Below, in pieces: positions 53,050-63,959 of a stretch of 64,000 nt of DNA. Source of the DNA: Malachius bipustulatus (lineage: Eukaryota; Arthropoda; Insecta; Coleoptera; Melyridae); the NCBI GenBank assembly GCA_910589415.1, contig OU342634.1, forward strand, positions 4,712,001 through 4,776,000, given 5' to 3'. The notes beneath the pieces were generated by a model that did not search any database, was not told the origin of the DNA, and saw nothing but the letters and a program-made list of their open reading frames with translations. The translations under genes and the position numbers were made by a program. Within the stretch, counting starts at the first letter, position 1; every line of letters begins with the position of its first letter.

Positions 53050-54698
53050 ATGATAATCATCTTAACTCTATGCCTACATCTGGCCAAAGCACAAACACCC
53101 TTGACCAACTACCCTGGATTCTTTCCACATCACTTAGGCCCAGCTTACGTCACAACGTCAAAAATTTCTTATTTGTACTACATAAACCAAAAACCCTTAT
53201 TACAACAAACCGAAAAATTATCAGAAATCTTCAAAATGGCGTATATGCAAATAACAACAGCTAGCGATCCGTTTGTTCAAAAAACACTACTGCCAAGACT
53301 CCTAGGCATTCAAGACCAAATATCAAACGCAAAAACCATGCAAGACAATTTACAACCCAAACAAAATTTACGTACGAAACGTGGACTACTGAATTTAGGT
53401 GGCTCAATAGCAAAAACGCTCTTCGGAACTTTAGACGCTGACGATGGCAAAGCAATTTATGAATCGCTGAATAATCTACAGGAAGACCAAGAGACTTTAA
53501 AAATAGGTCTCAATAAGCAAATAGAACTCTTTAATAAACTGACTGAAAAGTTAAATTCTACCGTAGCAACACTTAACTCCGATTTAATAGCCATAGAAAA
53601 ACAAATGAATAACTTAACTAGTTATTTCATACATTCGAAGATCGCAATATATTCCTATTTGGAATTGGATAATTTACTCAATAGGCTCGAAATAAACACT
53701 CAAAAATTCAACGATGAATTAATGAAAATAGAAACATCTCTATATTTTTCAAAATTAAATTTGGTAACTCATGAAATCGTATCCAAAAACGAACTCTCTA
53801 GTCTGATAACAGATTGTTCCAGAAAATACCATGATGCTATGATCAAGTTCAATGACTTACATACCTATTACAGGATACTATCATTACAAAGTTTCATTTA
53901 TAAAGATAAGATTCTTTTTGTAATCAGTATGCCATTAACGGATTCCAACATTTATTCCTACTACCATATAATCCCTGTTCCGATCAACAATCAAATGATA
54001 ATCCCAAATACACCGTACATCGCAATCGCCAAAGGAAACAACCTGGAAATTACACAAGAATGCCCTCAGCTAGAAGATCAATTTATTTGCTCCGATATGA
54101 ATCAACAAACGAGCAATCAAGACACCTGCATAGCACCAATCTTACTTCATCAAGGAGAAAAGAATTGCAGCAAAATCTACGTAACGATGAAAACAGACAT
54201 GATTCGCAAGATTGACGAAAATCTACTAATCATCGTACCCAAAAACAAAATAACAATCACAGAATACTGCCCAGATATCATCATGAAAACTATCGAATCT
54301 CCAAGCCTGTATACAGTTCCAACGAACTGCAAAGTAAAAATTCACAACAAGATCTACTACACAAGAAAAGCAAGGAAACCTGAGAGCATCGACAGCTTCA
54401 ATGGCGTCAAATTAGAAGACATACAACTACACGAAAACATACCTATCGACACATCCCTGAAATTCAGATGAACATCACGCATATTTCGAAGAAAACTCAA
54501 GAACCAATTTTATTTAGACTTCATAAATCGAATACTAACTACCATTTAATCACTTGGTTTATAATTATATTATTAATTGTTTCATTTGTATTGTATAAAA
54601 AACGGCACTTATGCCACAAGAAATTATTTAAGAAAATTAAGATCGAAGGTTCAGATATTGATATTGAAAAACCTTCTTCGTCACTTTTTCAAACTTAA
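53050..54698 (+). pseudogene. env: errantivirus env, frame break before the membrane anchor
   Basis: A signal peptide (MIIILTLCLHLAKA, residues 1-14) starts the protein. A furin-type RTKR (108-111) precedes a hydrophobic Gly-rich segment (GLLNLGGSIAKTLFG), the arrangement shared with baculovirus F-type fusion proteins. Coiled-coil-like helices and a Cys-rich C-terminal ectodomain follow. The frame closes at 54471; the transmembrane anchor (HLITWFIIILLIVSFVLYKK) and short tail are in another frame, 54468-54698. As it stands the product would be unanchored. Env is normally made from a spliced RNA. Confidence 0.85.
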
Positions 54699-54707
54699 GG
54701 AGGGAGG
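54697..54707 (+). promoter_or_regulatory. polypurine tract
   Basis: AAGGAGGGAGG lies directly before the 3' LTR (AGTTATG at 54708). It primes plus-strand DNA synthesis. Confidence 0.9.
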
Positions 54708-55103
54708 AGTTATGCACCTCTTAATCCATATCATTTGTAATTAGGTAAGACATAAACAAACTAAGACAAAGACCTAGTGTCTCTAGAAATTAGTAAATAT
54801 TTATCATTTAAGAATTAACCTAGAATGTAAGTACTTAATACCATTATTAAAGTATATATTTTAAGACCCAAAAAGGCGTGTTGATAACAGATACATGCAC
54901 GTGGTCACGTACACAAAACGGAAAGGGCATTGCCTTTCCAGAAGCTATATAAGCTATGACAACGCATTTCAAGCTCAGATTAGATTTAGCCTTCCTGGCC
55001 TAATGTATTAAATTGTAAACCGTTTGTTATGAATTTATTATATTAGTCTTTTCTCAATAAATAATTTTTTAAAAAGCCTTTCGTTGAATTGCAAACCAAA
55101 ATT
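54708..55103 (+). repeat. errantivirus 3' LTR, 396 bp
   Basis: Matches the 5' LTR except for ATCATTTAAG for ATCATATAAG and a missing TA in CAATAAATAA. The near identity dates the insertion as recent. It ends AAAATT at 55103, followed by CGCG. Confidence 0.95.
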
Positions 55104-55107
55104 CGCG

Positions 55108-56092
55108 GGATGGATTCTTTTGGAATGTGAATTTGAGAATTTGGCTCCGGCAATATTAATTTTAAAACTGATATTGATATATCTGAAATAAGATTGACTT
55201 ACGAATAACTAGCTTGTACAGGCAAACGCAATATTTATAATATTCAAATTTAATAACACTCAAAATACAAAAACGAGCTCATTATGGTGGTCGACCTCCC
55301 CTAAGACTTTGAAAGAAAAACAATTTTCATCTTAAATCTAAACAAAAGTAAACATATTCATAAAATAAGAAACTCCTCTCAGGAACTTCAATAATAGTAC
55401 ATAAGCACTTCAGTTTACTTAGTAGGTAGGTATACCCAAGACGACTTATTAATTAATAACTCACTGTTGCAGGCTTCCTGGTTAAAGATGGGAGAAGTCT
55501 GCTCCTCCTTTGGAAATGAGCAAACACGTTCAGATCGGGAAAGTGTTTCCTGGATGAATCTGTAGGCGAATGTCACTTTTATTCTTGATGGTAACTTACA
55601 CCGTTAATTAGTACACGGAGGCTTCACGTTACCGTTGGCTTGCCGAAAAAATCACTTTTACTTTTAAACACTGAGCTTTACTCAACACTGTTAAATTACT
55701 CTATGAACTACTCACACCAGTTTTGGATGACGAGATCTAGCTATTAGTAACTATGTATAAGTAACCTGACTCAATCAAACTATTACAACATTGTATTAGA
55801 ACAAACACATTGTATTAATGTGTTCCAACATTAAATTCAAACAAACTTCAAAAGGATGGGAAATTCGCGTACCAAGCTCTCTCTCTCTCGACCGAAATCC
55901 CTCCACCTCCTCTCCGGAGTACGTACCTTGACAGACTGTCTCGACTCTCACCCGTCGCCCCTATACCATTCGTGCAAATCCGATTTCTAACAGCATCCCC
56001 GGTGGTCTAACGCAGTCCTAGTCGAGCAGACGGCCTTCACCACCATCCGTTTATGTTCTTTAACATTGTTGGGGATGCTGTGAAAAACCGAT
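55108..56092. other. no gene seen
   Basis: Moderately AT-rich. A GC-richer stretch at about 55865-56050 contains a CT run and ordinary-looking sequence but no convincing frame. Confidence 0.45.
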
Positions 56093-56132
56093 TTTTTTTT
56101 ATTGAAAATGCACATGCACTGCAGGGAAATCC

Positions 56133-56896
56133 CTATGACGCTCTGGGAGCGGTGCATGAGCGGAGATATCGATTCACGTTGGCCTTGAATCTCTGTAAGT
56201 TGTATACTTCGGGAAACACGCCCTTTGGAATGCTATTCCAAAGTGATGCATTTCTGTACATAAAAGAAGACTGAAATAGGGTGGTACGAGGTGTAACGAG
56301 CTGAACCTGATACGGATGAGCGTCTGCGGCTCGACGTGTATATCTGCCCGGTCTTGTTCTTGGTGGGATCAAGCGGGCCACGTCTTTTGAACACCTTCCA
56401 TTAAAATATCTGTAAAACAGACTCAGGTCAGCTACTCTTCTTCGATGTTCGAGAGTGTCTAAATTTTTTGTCAAATCTGGGTCCCCAATCAAGCAGATGG
56501 CTCTTTTCTGAATACAGTCGAGTAGTCTCAGCGTATGTTTGGGAGCTGAGCTCCAAACATGTGAGCAGTACTCCAAGGATGGTCGGATTTGAGCCTTGTA
56601 TAAGATGAGAAGCTGTTGTGGTGTATAAAATTTCTTCGTGCGGAAGAGCGTTCCAAGTTTTTGAGAAGCACTCTTCGCCAGACCAGCAACATGATCATGC
56701 GAAGACATGTTCGCTCCGAGGCTCACTCCAAGTAAACGAAGAGATGACGCTGGGGTAAGAGAGTGTCCCGCCATCATCATATCTGGCTTCAAAACGTTGG
56801 TCTTTTTGAAGAAGATGACTGCTTGGGTTTTTCCAGCATTAAATTGGACTTGGTTTCTATCGCTTCAAGTTAGAATGTCTTGCAAGTCATTGTTAA
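56133..56896 (-). pseudogene. copy D ORF2, C-terminal part
   Basis: Continues the frame of 60520-62633 after the piggyBac insert: NNDLQDILT, a TGA at 56865-56867, SDRNQVQFNAGKTQAVIF, LRLLGVSLGANMSSHDHV, QIRPSLEYCSHVWSSAPKH, then SLWNSIPKGVFPEVYNLQRF and the stop at 56133. The first three residues include the TTAA target. Confidence 0.85.
56893..56896. repeat. TTAA target duplication, left
   Basis: TTAA at 56893-56896, matching TTAA at 60520-60523, is the diagnostic piggyBac target duplication. Confidence 0.9.
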
Positions 56897-57570
56897 CCGG
56901 TTAAGCGTGCCACACGTCATATGACGTGCTTTGTTACCACTCACAGGATGGGGAACACGTCATAAGACGTTTTATTACTTAACATGGCCACCAGTTAAAA
57001 GATTGCAGTTTTCTGTGTTAGGATAGAGGACAGTACTCTATATGATGACATTCCAGCACAAAAATCTATACAAAATACTTACATTTTGACAGTTGTTTTA
57101 CTTCATTGCGGCCTACTTCGGTGCATAGAAATGTAATTAAATGGTAACTTTTGTGGAAAATATTGATCATGTTAATAACTATGGGATTTAGACATACGAC
57201 ATGCACCATAAAATTGAAGAGAAGAAAAAGGCCTATCGAATAGTGATATAAAAATAGGGGTATTCTATTTGAAAAAAAATAGTTAAACTACTTTGAAGTT
57301 TGCAAAGTTTGGCATTTTTTTCTGAACACCCTATTTTACTAAGTTCATATTTCTCATCATCACAATGTTGCTTAGTAACCGCACTGAAGTTATTGCTAAG
57401 AATAATTTTTATCTTCTGAAAAACGGGGTCGCTACCATTTTTTAAACTTCAGCTTGTTTTATACAAGAATTTTGGGAAAAAATTTGTAAGTCGGCAACAC
57501 TGTAATATAATCAAATAGTAAATAGACAACAATGTAGATGGTAAAAAATGACATCGAAAAAATAGAATAA

Positions 57571-57640
57571 ATACAGGGCTTTCCATTTTAAAAAATGTTT
57601 GTTGTTGGAATACCTCAAAAATGGGACACCCTGTATAGTG
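57571..57640. repeat. CAGGG-type mini foldback inside piggyBac copy 2
   Basis: TACAGGGCTTTCCATTTT at 57572 is mirrored by AAAAATGGGACACCCTGTA at 57619-57637. It may be a tiny member of the CAGGG group seen at 19.9-22.3 kb. Confidence 0.5.
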
Positions 57641-57815
57641 TAAAACAATTTTATGGCATGAAGATTTCCAAACCAATAATTTTTTTGTAGGAAACATTTT
57701 TTTTATCCACCACGGGAAAGGCGCTAGGAAAGACGGACGCACTGTTGCAGGACCCTGTATAAAAAATATTGATTACTTTTTCGTATTTACTTTTGGTGAA
57801 CTGAGTCGAAAGAGG

Positions 57816-59804
57816 TTGTACGATTTTGAAAAAGATGCGGATATTTTGCGGGAGTTGGCATGGGCTAGTGAAGAAGAAGATGAATCCGAGGAGTTTGAAG
57901 AGTCTGATGAAGAAACCGATTCAAGCAACAAAAAATATCAACCTGAGTTTATATCAGAACAACTTGGGCCCAGTGATGAACTGGTACCCGGGCCTAGTGG
58001 TATGAGCGAGAAAACATCCGAGTCTAGTATGATTTAAGAATCAACACCTGGGTCTAGTATGGCTGCAGAACGAACACCTGGGCCTTTTATGGGCGAAGAA
58101 CCCCTGCCTGGGTGTAATGGCTTGAAGCGACCACGTATTCCCTTACAAACACCTGTAACGTCGAAGTTCGTAAGACAGGGAACATGGGAAAGTTCATCTT
58201 CAGAAGATGAAAGTGAATTTGAAGAGGAACAAATACCAGAAGTGGTAGAGGAAATAAATTGGCGTTGTAATGGGCGTGAAAGGGAACCATTTGTATTTAC
58301 TGGTAATGTCTGTGTCTCACAGGAACTGTTACATGCACAACAGCCAGTACATTTTTATGAACATTTTATGGATGATGGATCTCTAGAAATCGTGGCCAGA
58401 GAAACAAACAGATTTGCTTTGCAAGAAATTTCTAAAAAAAAACGATGAAGGTAAAATACTCCGAAGATCCCGTGACCTGTCCTGGGTAGAAACTACTCCA
58501 CAGGAGATCGGTTTATTATTAGGAATTTTGTTTTTACAAGGGATTGTTCAAAAGCCTACCAATTCCATGTTTTATATATTAATTCTAGGAAGAAAATTAT
58601 AGATAGCCCAATCTTTTACACTATGATGAGCGGACAACGTTTTTCATTATTATTACGTTTCTTGCACTTTGTGGACAACGAATCTTACGATCCAAGATTA
58701 CACCCAGTGCCGAAACTATATAAAATACAGTCAGTACTAGAGTACTTGGTGAATAAGTTCAAGACATCGTATACACCTGAGAGAGATGTGTCTATCGATG
58801 AGAGCCTCCTACTCTGGAAAGGAAGGCTCAGCTGGAAAATGTATATACCTAAGAAAAGAGCACGATTCGGAATCGAATCTTTCCGACTGTGCGAAGCAAG
58901 CTCTGGATATGTATGGAATATCCTAAATTATACAGGGAAATGGAACTTGCTTCTGAAGTTCACGGTGTCCATATAAACAATATGACAAAACCCACAAGAA
59001 TTGTGCTGACTCTGGCTGAAAGTCTCTTGAATAAAGGTCACAGAATCGTGACAGATAATTATTATTCTTCGCCTGAATTATTCAATATTCTGTGTTCTTT
59101 CAGAACCGATGCATTGGGCACAGATCGTATAAATAGGAAAGGGCTCCCTCAGACAATTATAAAAAAAAAATAAATCGAGGTGAGTTGGTTGCAGAATACA
59201 AAAACAAACTGATGTGCCTAAAATGGAGGGACAAAAAAGACGTCACAATGCTAAGTACCACGCATACACACGAACAAATTGAAATAAGAAATAAAAGGGG
59301 GCAAAACATAAGAAAACCTAAAATCGTGGTGGACTATAATACCAATATGGGTGGTGTAGATCGCTCGGATCAATATCTAGTTTCATATAGCATCTCAAGA
59401 AAGAGACTAAAAAAGTATTATATAAAAATGTTTAGGCATATAATTGATGTGGCTATGTACAATTCGTTTGTATTGTATAAAAAAAGGGTGGAGCATTATC
59501 TCACCTTGACTATAGGCTATCTGTGATAAATTCGCTGTTTGAAAAATATGGACATTTCACAGCAAATCCGTCAGTGCCTCACAGAAGAATAGCCAATCCC
59601 GAAACTCCGGCTCGTCTGATTGGTAGACATTTTCCAAAATATAATCCACCAAGCGGCAGAAGGCAACATAGTCAAAAGCCATGTGTAGCTTGCATGAAAA
59701 ATAAAATTAGGAAGGATTCGCGATTCCACTGTCCTACATGTAGTGTCGGACTATGTATAGATCCTTGTTTTGAGGTTTACCATACCAAGCAGAATAATAT
59801 ATAG
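57816..59804 (+). pseudogene. piggyBac transposase, many breaks
   Basis: Fragments in order: acidic N-terminus (57816-58037, a TAA stop at 58036), a Pro/Gly-rich part with repeated PG(P/S)S-like peptides (58059-58448), FVDNESYDPRLHPVPKLYKI and DVSIDESLLLWKGRLSW (first Asp), IVTDNYYSSPELFN (second Asp), YNTNMGGVDRSDQYL (third Asp), and the C-terminal finger CVACMKNKIR...CPTCSVGLCIDPC. Frame changes occur near 58430, 58600, 58930, 59170 and 59525. All three catalytic Asp codons are still present. Confidence 0.85.
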
Positions 59805-60519
59805 TTTGTATTAATGTACATTGTACGTTGTGGAAAAGACAATCATGTGTGTGGACAATAATTATTATTTTTTGTGTTTTTTTTTTCCCTTAAATAATTT
59901 TGTGGCCTTTGAAAAGACAATTTTCCAGCTGCAAGTAGTATTAGGTGAAAGTGTTGGCAGGTTAGTCTTCTTTTACGTTTTAAATCTAGAAGTTTTTTTG
60001 CTTTGATCGTCTTACATTTAAATTTTTTCTACAATTTTTACGAAACTAGACCCGCCACTGGTCATATGTGTATATATTTTCATGACTCTAATGTTTTTCA
60101 TTGATTTTAAAGTTTTTGTAAACCAAAAAAACAAAAACACTTATGTTCAGTATCGATGCAAATTTAGAAATTAAAAAAATTCCCTTCTGGACGCCACTGG
60201 AGATAAAAAATGTCAAAAGGTGTAATAAGTCAATAAATAGAAATATATTTCAATAGATAAATTAACTGCATCAAATCATCAACATTATAAGATGATTTTA
60301 TTACGTTTAGAGGATTAAAAAATAATAAAAATAATATCTGCACGCCACTGGGACAAAAAAAAATTCACTTCGATAAAAATATAATAAATAATCTTTGCCT
60401 TTGAATACACATTTATTTATAAATATATATATTTTTTTTATTATTTTTATAAGTATCCCAGAAAAAATTCTCCCCATCCTGTGATTAGCAAAGTGAAAAA
60501 TCTCGCACGTTGAAGGGGT
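59805..60519. other. 3' non-coding part of piggyBac copy 2
   Basis: AT-rich. CGCCACTGG or CCGCCACTGG occurs three times (60053, 60192, 60343), each followed by A-rich sequence, as if a unit of about 140-150 bases had been duplicated and then diverged. No gene. Confidence 0.5.
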
Positions 60520-60523
60520 TAAG
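60520..60523. repeat. TTAA target duplication, right
   Basis: Pairs with 56893-56896. Confidence 0.9.
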
Positions 60524-62633
60524 TATGGAAACTTCTTGCTCCCTGCGAGTCTGTGCGTCGATGGCAGATGTTCGCGCATCTAACGTATAAGAAGATATGA
60601 GGGTACTGTCGTCGGCAAAACAGTATATTGGATTTTTTGTTGTTTCAAGTAAGTCGTTTATAAATATTAGAAAGAGAGTCGGAGATAAAATGGATCCCTG
60701 AGGCACACCGGCATTGATGGAAAAGGTCTCAGAAAGAACTCCCTCGACTGCCACCTGCAATGAACGATCTCCGAGATAACTCGCAAGCCACAAGCAGAAT
60801 TTCTCGGGCATGCCATAGGCCTGCAGTTTTGCCAACAGTCCATCATGCCAAACACGGACGAAAGCTCTAGAAATATCAAGCGCAACCCCTCGAGACTCCC
60901 CACGGTGCTCGATTGCGCTGTTCCACAATTCGGTGACGTAAGTGAGGAGGTCACCAGTTGACCTCTGTTTGCGGAATCCGTATTGGCGGTCGCTGATTAT
61001 ATTAGCTCCTTCCAAGTATTTTAAAATATGTTGGTTAATAGCTTTCTCCATAATCTTGGATATTACTGAAAGCAGTGCCACTGATCGATAGTTACTTGGT
61101 ATAGTCTTTTTGCCTTTCTTGGGAATAGGTTGGATCCGTGCACATTTCCAGCAAGAATGAAATATTCCCTTTTTATACGACAAGTTGAAAAGTCGGCAGA
61201 AAACAGATGACAGCTCAGTGGTGCATTTTTTTAGTACGATAACAGGTACGTCATCGGGTCCAGAAGCTTTGTTTGGGTCTAAGGCTAACATAATGCTTTT
61301 TAAGATACGCTGTCGGAAAACAATGTCTGACATTTTGGGCTCCACGGAAGGGATTATTGGCGGAGTTCTTCCATGAAAGTCGACGGAAGAGTATGAAGAA
61401 AAGACTCCCGCCAACAAGTTCGCCTTCTCAGTAGTCGTGGATGCGATAGTCCCATCTGTCCGTGTAAGTGGTGGAATCGTGGATCTGGTGAAGTTCTGGC
61501 TGACTGCCTTAGTTACAGACCAAAAAGATTTCGAACCGTTAGGGCAGGAGAGAAGTTTGTTCCTAATTCTTTGGTTGTGAGTTTCCTTGGTTTGATCTAT
61601 TATTTCTTTGCACCTGTTTCGAGCAAGGATGAAATTGTGGTGGTTTATGCTGTCGGGGCTCTCTCGCCATTGGCGAAAAGCCAGTTGTTTGGAGGCGACA
61701 GCTTCCTTGCATCTCTTGTTGAACCAAGGTTTGCTCTTTGAGGGCTGTTTTTTTGAAAAGGGAATGTAGGCTTCCATGCCTGTTAGGATGAGTTGAGCGA
61801 CTTCCCTAGCACAAACAGATGGATCATTAGAGCCGAATCAAACACTCCTCAATGGAAAATCTCGATAATATTCCCTGAGTTCTTCCCATTTAGCAGATCT
61901 CTAGTGCCAGACTACACGAGGTTTACTTTCTTCTTTAACACTAGTAATTGGTAGGACACAAGATGTTGAGACGAGTTTATGATCTGAGGAACCCAGTGGG
62001 GCTTTCACCGTGATAGTATATATTTGAGGGTTCGTGGTCAAAAACAGATCCAACAGGCTGGCGAATTCTCCCTCGCGATCGGGAATGCGTGTTGGTTCAT
62101 CAACAAGCTGGGTTAAACCACAGCTGATCGCAAACGATTCCGCTTCACGGCCTTCTTTGTCAGTGAAATTTGAGTATTTAAGCCAGTTGATGTTATGTAC
62201 ATTAAAATCACCCAAGATGGATATCTCAGCTTTGGGGTAGTTTATATGTATGAATTCAACAGTTTTTGTGAGGGACAAAAAAAGTGTCCTATACTGTGTA
62301 TCGCTGGGTGGTCGGTATAAACAACAGATAAATCTTGTTGTTTGTCGGTCTGTTATCCTAAGCCACATGACGTCGAAGTCATGGGGCTCAAAGACTTCCT
62401 CACGCTGGCAGGAGAGGTCACTTCTGACAAAAATGCCAATTCCGAAGTTATGTTTAAATCGGGAATGAAAGTCATATCCTGGATAGAGATAATTAACTGT
62501 GCTTGATGACGCTTGGACTTTTGTTTCGCACAGTGCTAGAATGTGAGGTTTATTTGCCTGAAGATGTTGATGTACTGAATTGATATTCGTGTTTAAACCT
62601 CTAATGTTACAAAAGTCGACTATAAATTTTTCC
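60524..62633 (-). pseudogene. copy D ORF2: endonuclease and reverse transcriptase, two stops
   Basis: From MEKFIVDFCNIRGLNTNINS (62633): endonuclease with ILALCETKVQ (Glu), FGIGIFVRSDL, ISILGDFNVHNINW and LGSSDHKLVS. A TAG (61898-61900) and a TGA (61838-61840) lie in the linker, but the frame is continuous. The reverse transcriptase follows with PNKASGPDDVPVIVLKK, NYRSVALLSVISKIMEK, RQYGFRKQRSTGDLL, ISRAFVRVWHDG (the usual D of this block replaced by V), GVPQGSILSPTLFLIFINDL and catalytic IYCFADDSTL. The frame reaches the TTAA of the piggyBac insert and continues in frame beyond it. A longer upstream frame (to 62752) is probably leader. Confidence 0.85.
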
Positions 62634-62639
62634 ATTCTG

Positions 62640-63045
62640 GAGGTGTTATTATTCTTTCTCTTGCATGAATGTGCCCCTGGATTAACCCCCGCCCGGAGAT
62701 CCGAATGGGGGGTCGTTTTAACTCCGGAAAATTTTAACCCCGGGAACGCCATCCATGCATATTAATTGTTTCCTACCCCAAGGACCGGAATCTCTGGCAC
62801 AGCAACGAAACGTCAGCTCTTTGAAGCAACTTCACGCCGCCTAAGCCAGAAAGATGGTATCGCACCGGGCGAGGCTGTGAGGGTTCTATGTCCTCTACCA
62901 TCTGGTTTGCTAGTTTTGGTCAGCCCCGGGGAATTTAATTTCCCCGGTGTCATCTATATGGACGATCCCCTATCTGCCACCCGGGGAGGCTCCCGATGGG
63001 GGACTAGCAACCCCGGCACGTTTAAGACGGCTTGATAGTCCCGGA
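62640..63045. other. GC-rich block with CCCCGG palindromes
   Basis: Much richer in G and C than anything near it. GGGGAATTTAATTTCCCC at 62929-62946 is a perfect 18-base palindrome; AACCCCGG and CCGGGG recur (62735, 62922, 62981). Two stretches with CCCGGAGATCCGAATGGGGG and CCCGGGGAGGCTCCCGATGG look like diverged repeats. It may be the 5' UTR and promoter of non-LTR copy D or an unrelated GC-rich repeat. Confidence 0.5.
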
Positions 63046-63356
63046 TCATTAGAAGTATTTCGAAATGAAACTGCAAAAGTTTATTAAATCATCATAAGAT
63101 AAGGGTACACATTTGAAGATTGTTATTTTACTTATTTAATTCTTTTAGAATTGCACCGTAATATTTGTCGTTTGATTTTTAAAGTTTATGAAAGTTATTA
63201 ATTCATAATTACTTACCTACTTCAATCAGTGATAATTATTATAAGATTACCTACAATCTACAATATCAATATCCAATAATTTCGATATCTACTTTTTTTG
63301 TTGGGTTAGAAATGTTGGAATCGCCACAAGATTCTTCTCCTTTTTTTAGTTGAACT
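63046..63356. other. AT-rich, no gene
   Basis: No frame or repeat recognised. Confidence 0.4.
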
Positions 63357-63409
63357 GCTGAACACCCTAGTTCAGCCGCATCAGGTTGGTAGTTCCTAAG
63401 ACATTGCTA

Positions 63410-63578
63410 TGTTGCCACCTCTTACCGCTAATCATCGAATAATCATATGATGGTTAATCAATTCCTGGTGTATTTCTTTCGTGCACTCCGACTACCAGTG
63501 ATGGTTAATCATTTTTTGATTAACCATCATATGATGAGAGATTTCATTAGCGTTCTATCACTCCGCCCTAAATGATAT
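63410..63578. mobile_element. small foldback MITE with perfect hairpin
   Basis: TGATGGTTAATCA at 63499-63511 and its complement at 63517-63529 form a perfect 13-bp stem with a 5-base loop. A further ATATGATGGTTAATCA lies at 63445. The left edge (CACCTCTTACCGCTAATCAT) and right edge (ATTAGCGTTCTATCACTCCG) are imperfect inverted repeats. The right half matches the insert at 43.0-43.1 kb. Confidence 0.65.
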
Positions 63579-63675
63579 GAATCCCCCGAATTTTTCAGCC
63601 ACTTTTGGAATACATTCGAATTCTATCTTTCTAATTTGGAATATGATATTATCAGTCATGATGGTTTATCTCCTT

Positions 63676-63725
63676 TTTCATCGTAGGAATCATTGGAACC
63701 TTTCATCGTAGGAATCATTGGAACC
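63676..63725. repeat. two exact 25-bp tandem copies
   Basis: TTTCATCGTAGGAATCATTG plus GAACC occurs twice in succession (63676-63700, 63701-63725). Confidence 0.95.
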
Positions 63726-63749
63726 TAATACAATGGATATTAAATATAA

Positions 63750-63959
63750 TGGATTAGCCGCGAGGCGACCATTATTTTAAGTCCGAACCTTGGTCATGAC
63801 CTATTATTTCTGGCAATCTGTACTTTTTTCGGTATATTTCTAGCATGTCTGGTTTTTAAGATTGCTAAGAAAATATGGCCTGGAAAGAGAACTCCCCCGT
63901 CCAAAATTCGCAAAATTACTCCCGAAAGCAATGTCACCGCAAATCGAAGAAGGAGGTGA
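63750..63959 (+). other. membrane-protein tail, possibly the end of another env
   Basis: Open from after a TAA at 63747 to a TGA at 63957, with no ATG: SPNLGHDLLFLAICTFFGIF, then a continued hydrophobic stretch (LACLVF), a basic stop-transfer (KIAKKIWPGKR) and a short basic tail. A purine run (AATCGAAGAAGGAGG) leads into the stop and could be a polypurine tract. An env C-terminus with an LTR beyond the window is a reasonable guess; nothing upstream supports it. Confidence 0.3.

Larger units (their letters stand above)
46124..55103 (+). mobile_element. errantivirus (gypsy-type endogenous insect retrovirus), recent but defective
   Basis: LTR, PBS, gag, pol, env, polypurine tract and LTR in order, with a CGCG duplication at the ends. 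The LTRs begin AGTTA and end AATT, a hallmark of the genus. The two LTRs differ by one substitution and one 2-base indel in almost 400 bases, so the insertion is young. The coding part is nevertheless broken: a Harbinger derivative between gag and pol, one small deletion in the reverse transcriptase, a frame change before integrase and another before the env membrane anchor. Confidence 0.95.
56897..60519 (+). mobile_element. piggyBac-like DNA transposon (copy 2)
   Basis: 3,623 bases between TTAA copies. The ends, CCGGTTAAGCGTGCCACA and (complement) CCCCTTCAACGTGCGAGA, are imperfect inverted repeats. ACACGTCATATGACGTG (56912-56928) is a subterminal palindrome, and CACAGGATGGGGA near the left end is mirrored as TCCCCATCCTGTG near the right. 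A broken transposase is on the + strand. It belongs to a different subfamily from copy 1. Confidence 0.9.
56093..62760 (-). mobile_element. non-LTR retrotransposon with polyA tail, split by piggyBac (copy D)
   Basis: On the - strand: endonuclease (62633-61901), reverse transcriptase (61900-60524), interruption by piggyBac copy 2 (56897-60519), RT C-terminus (56892-56133), short 3' UTR and an AATAAAAAAAAA tail at about 56094-56105. A TTAA is duplicated at the interruption. GC-richer than the other retroelements here. The 5' end may extend into the GC-rich block 62640-63045. Confidence 0.8.
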
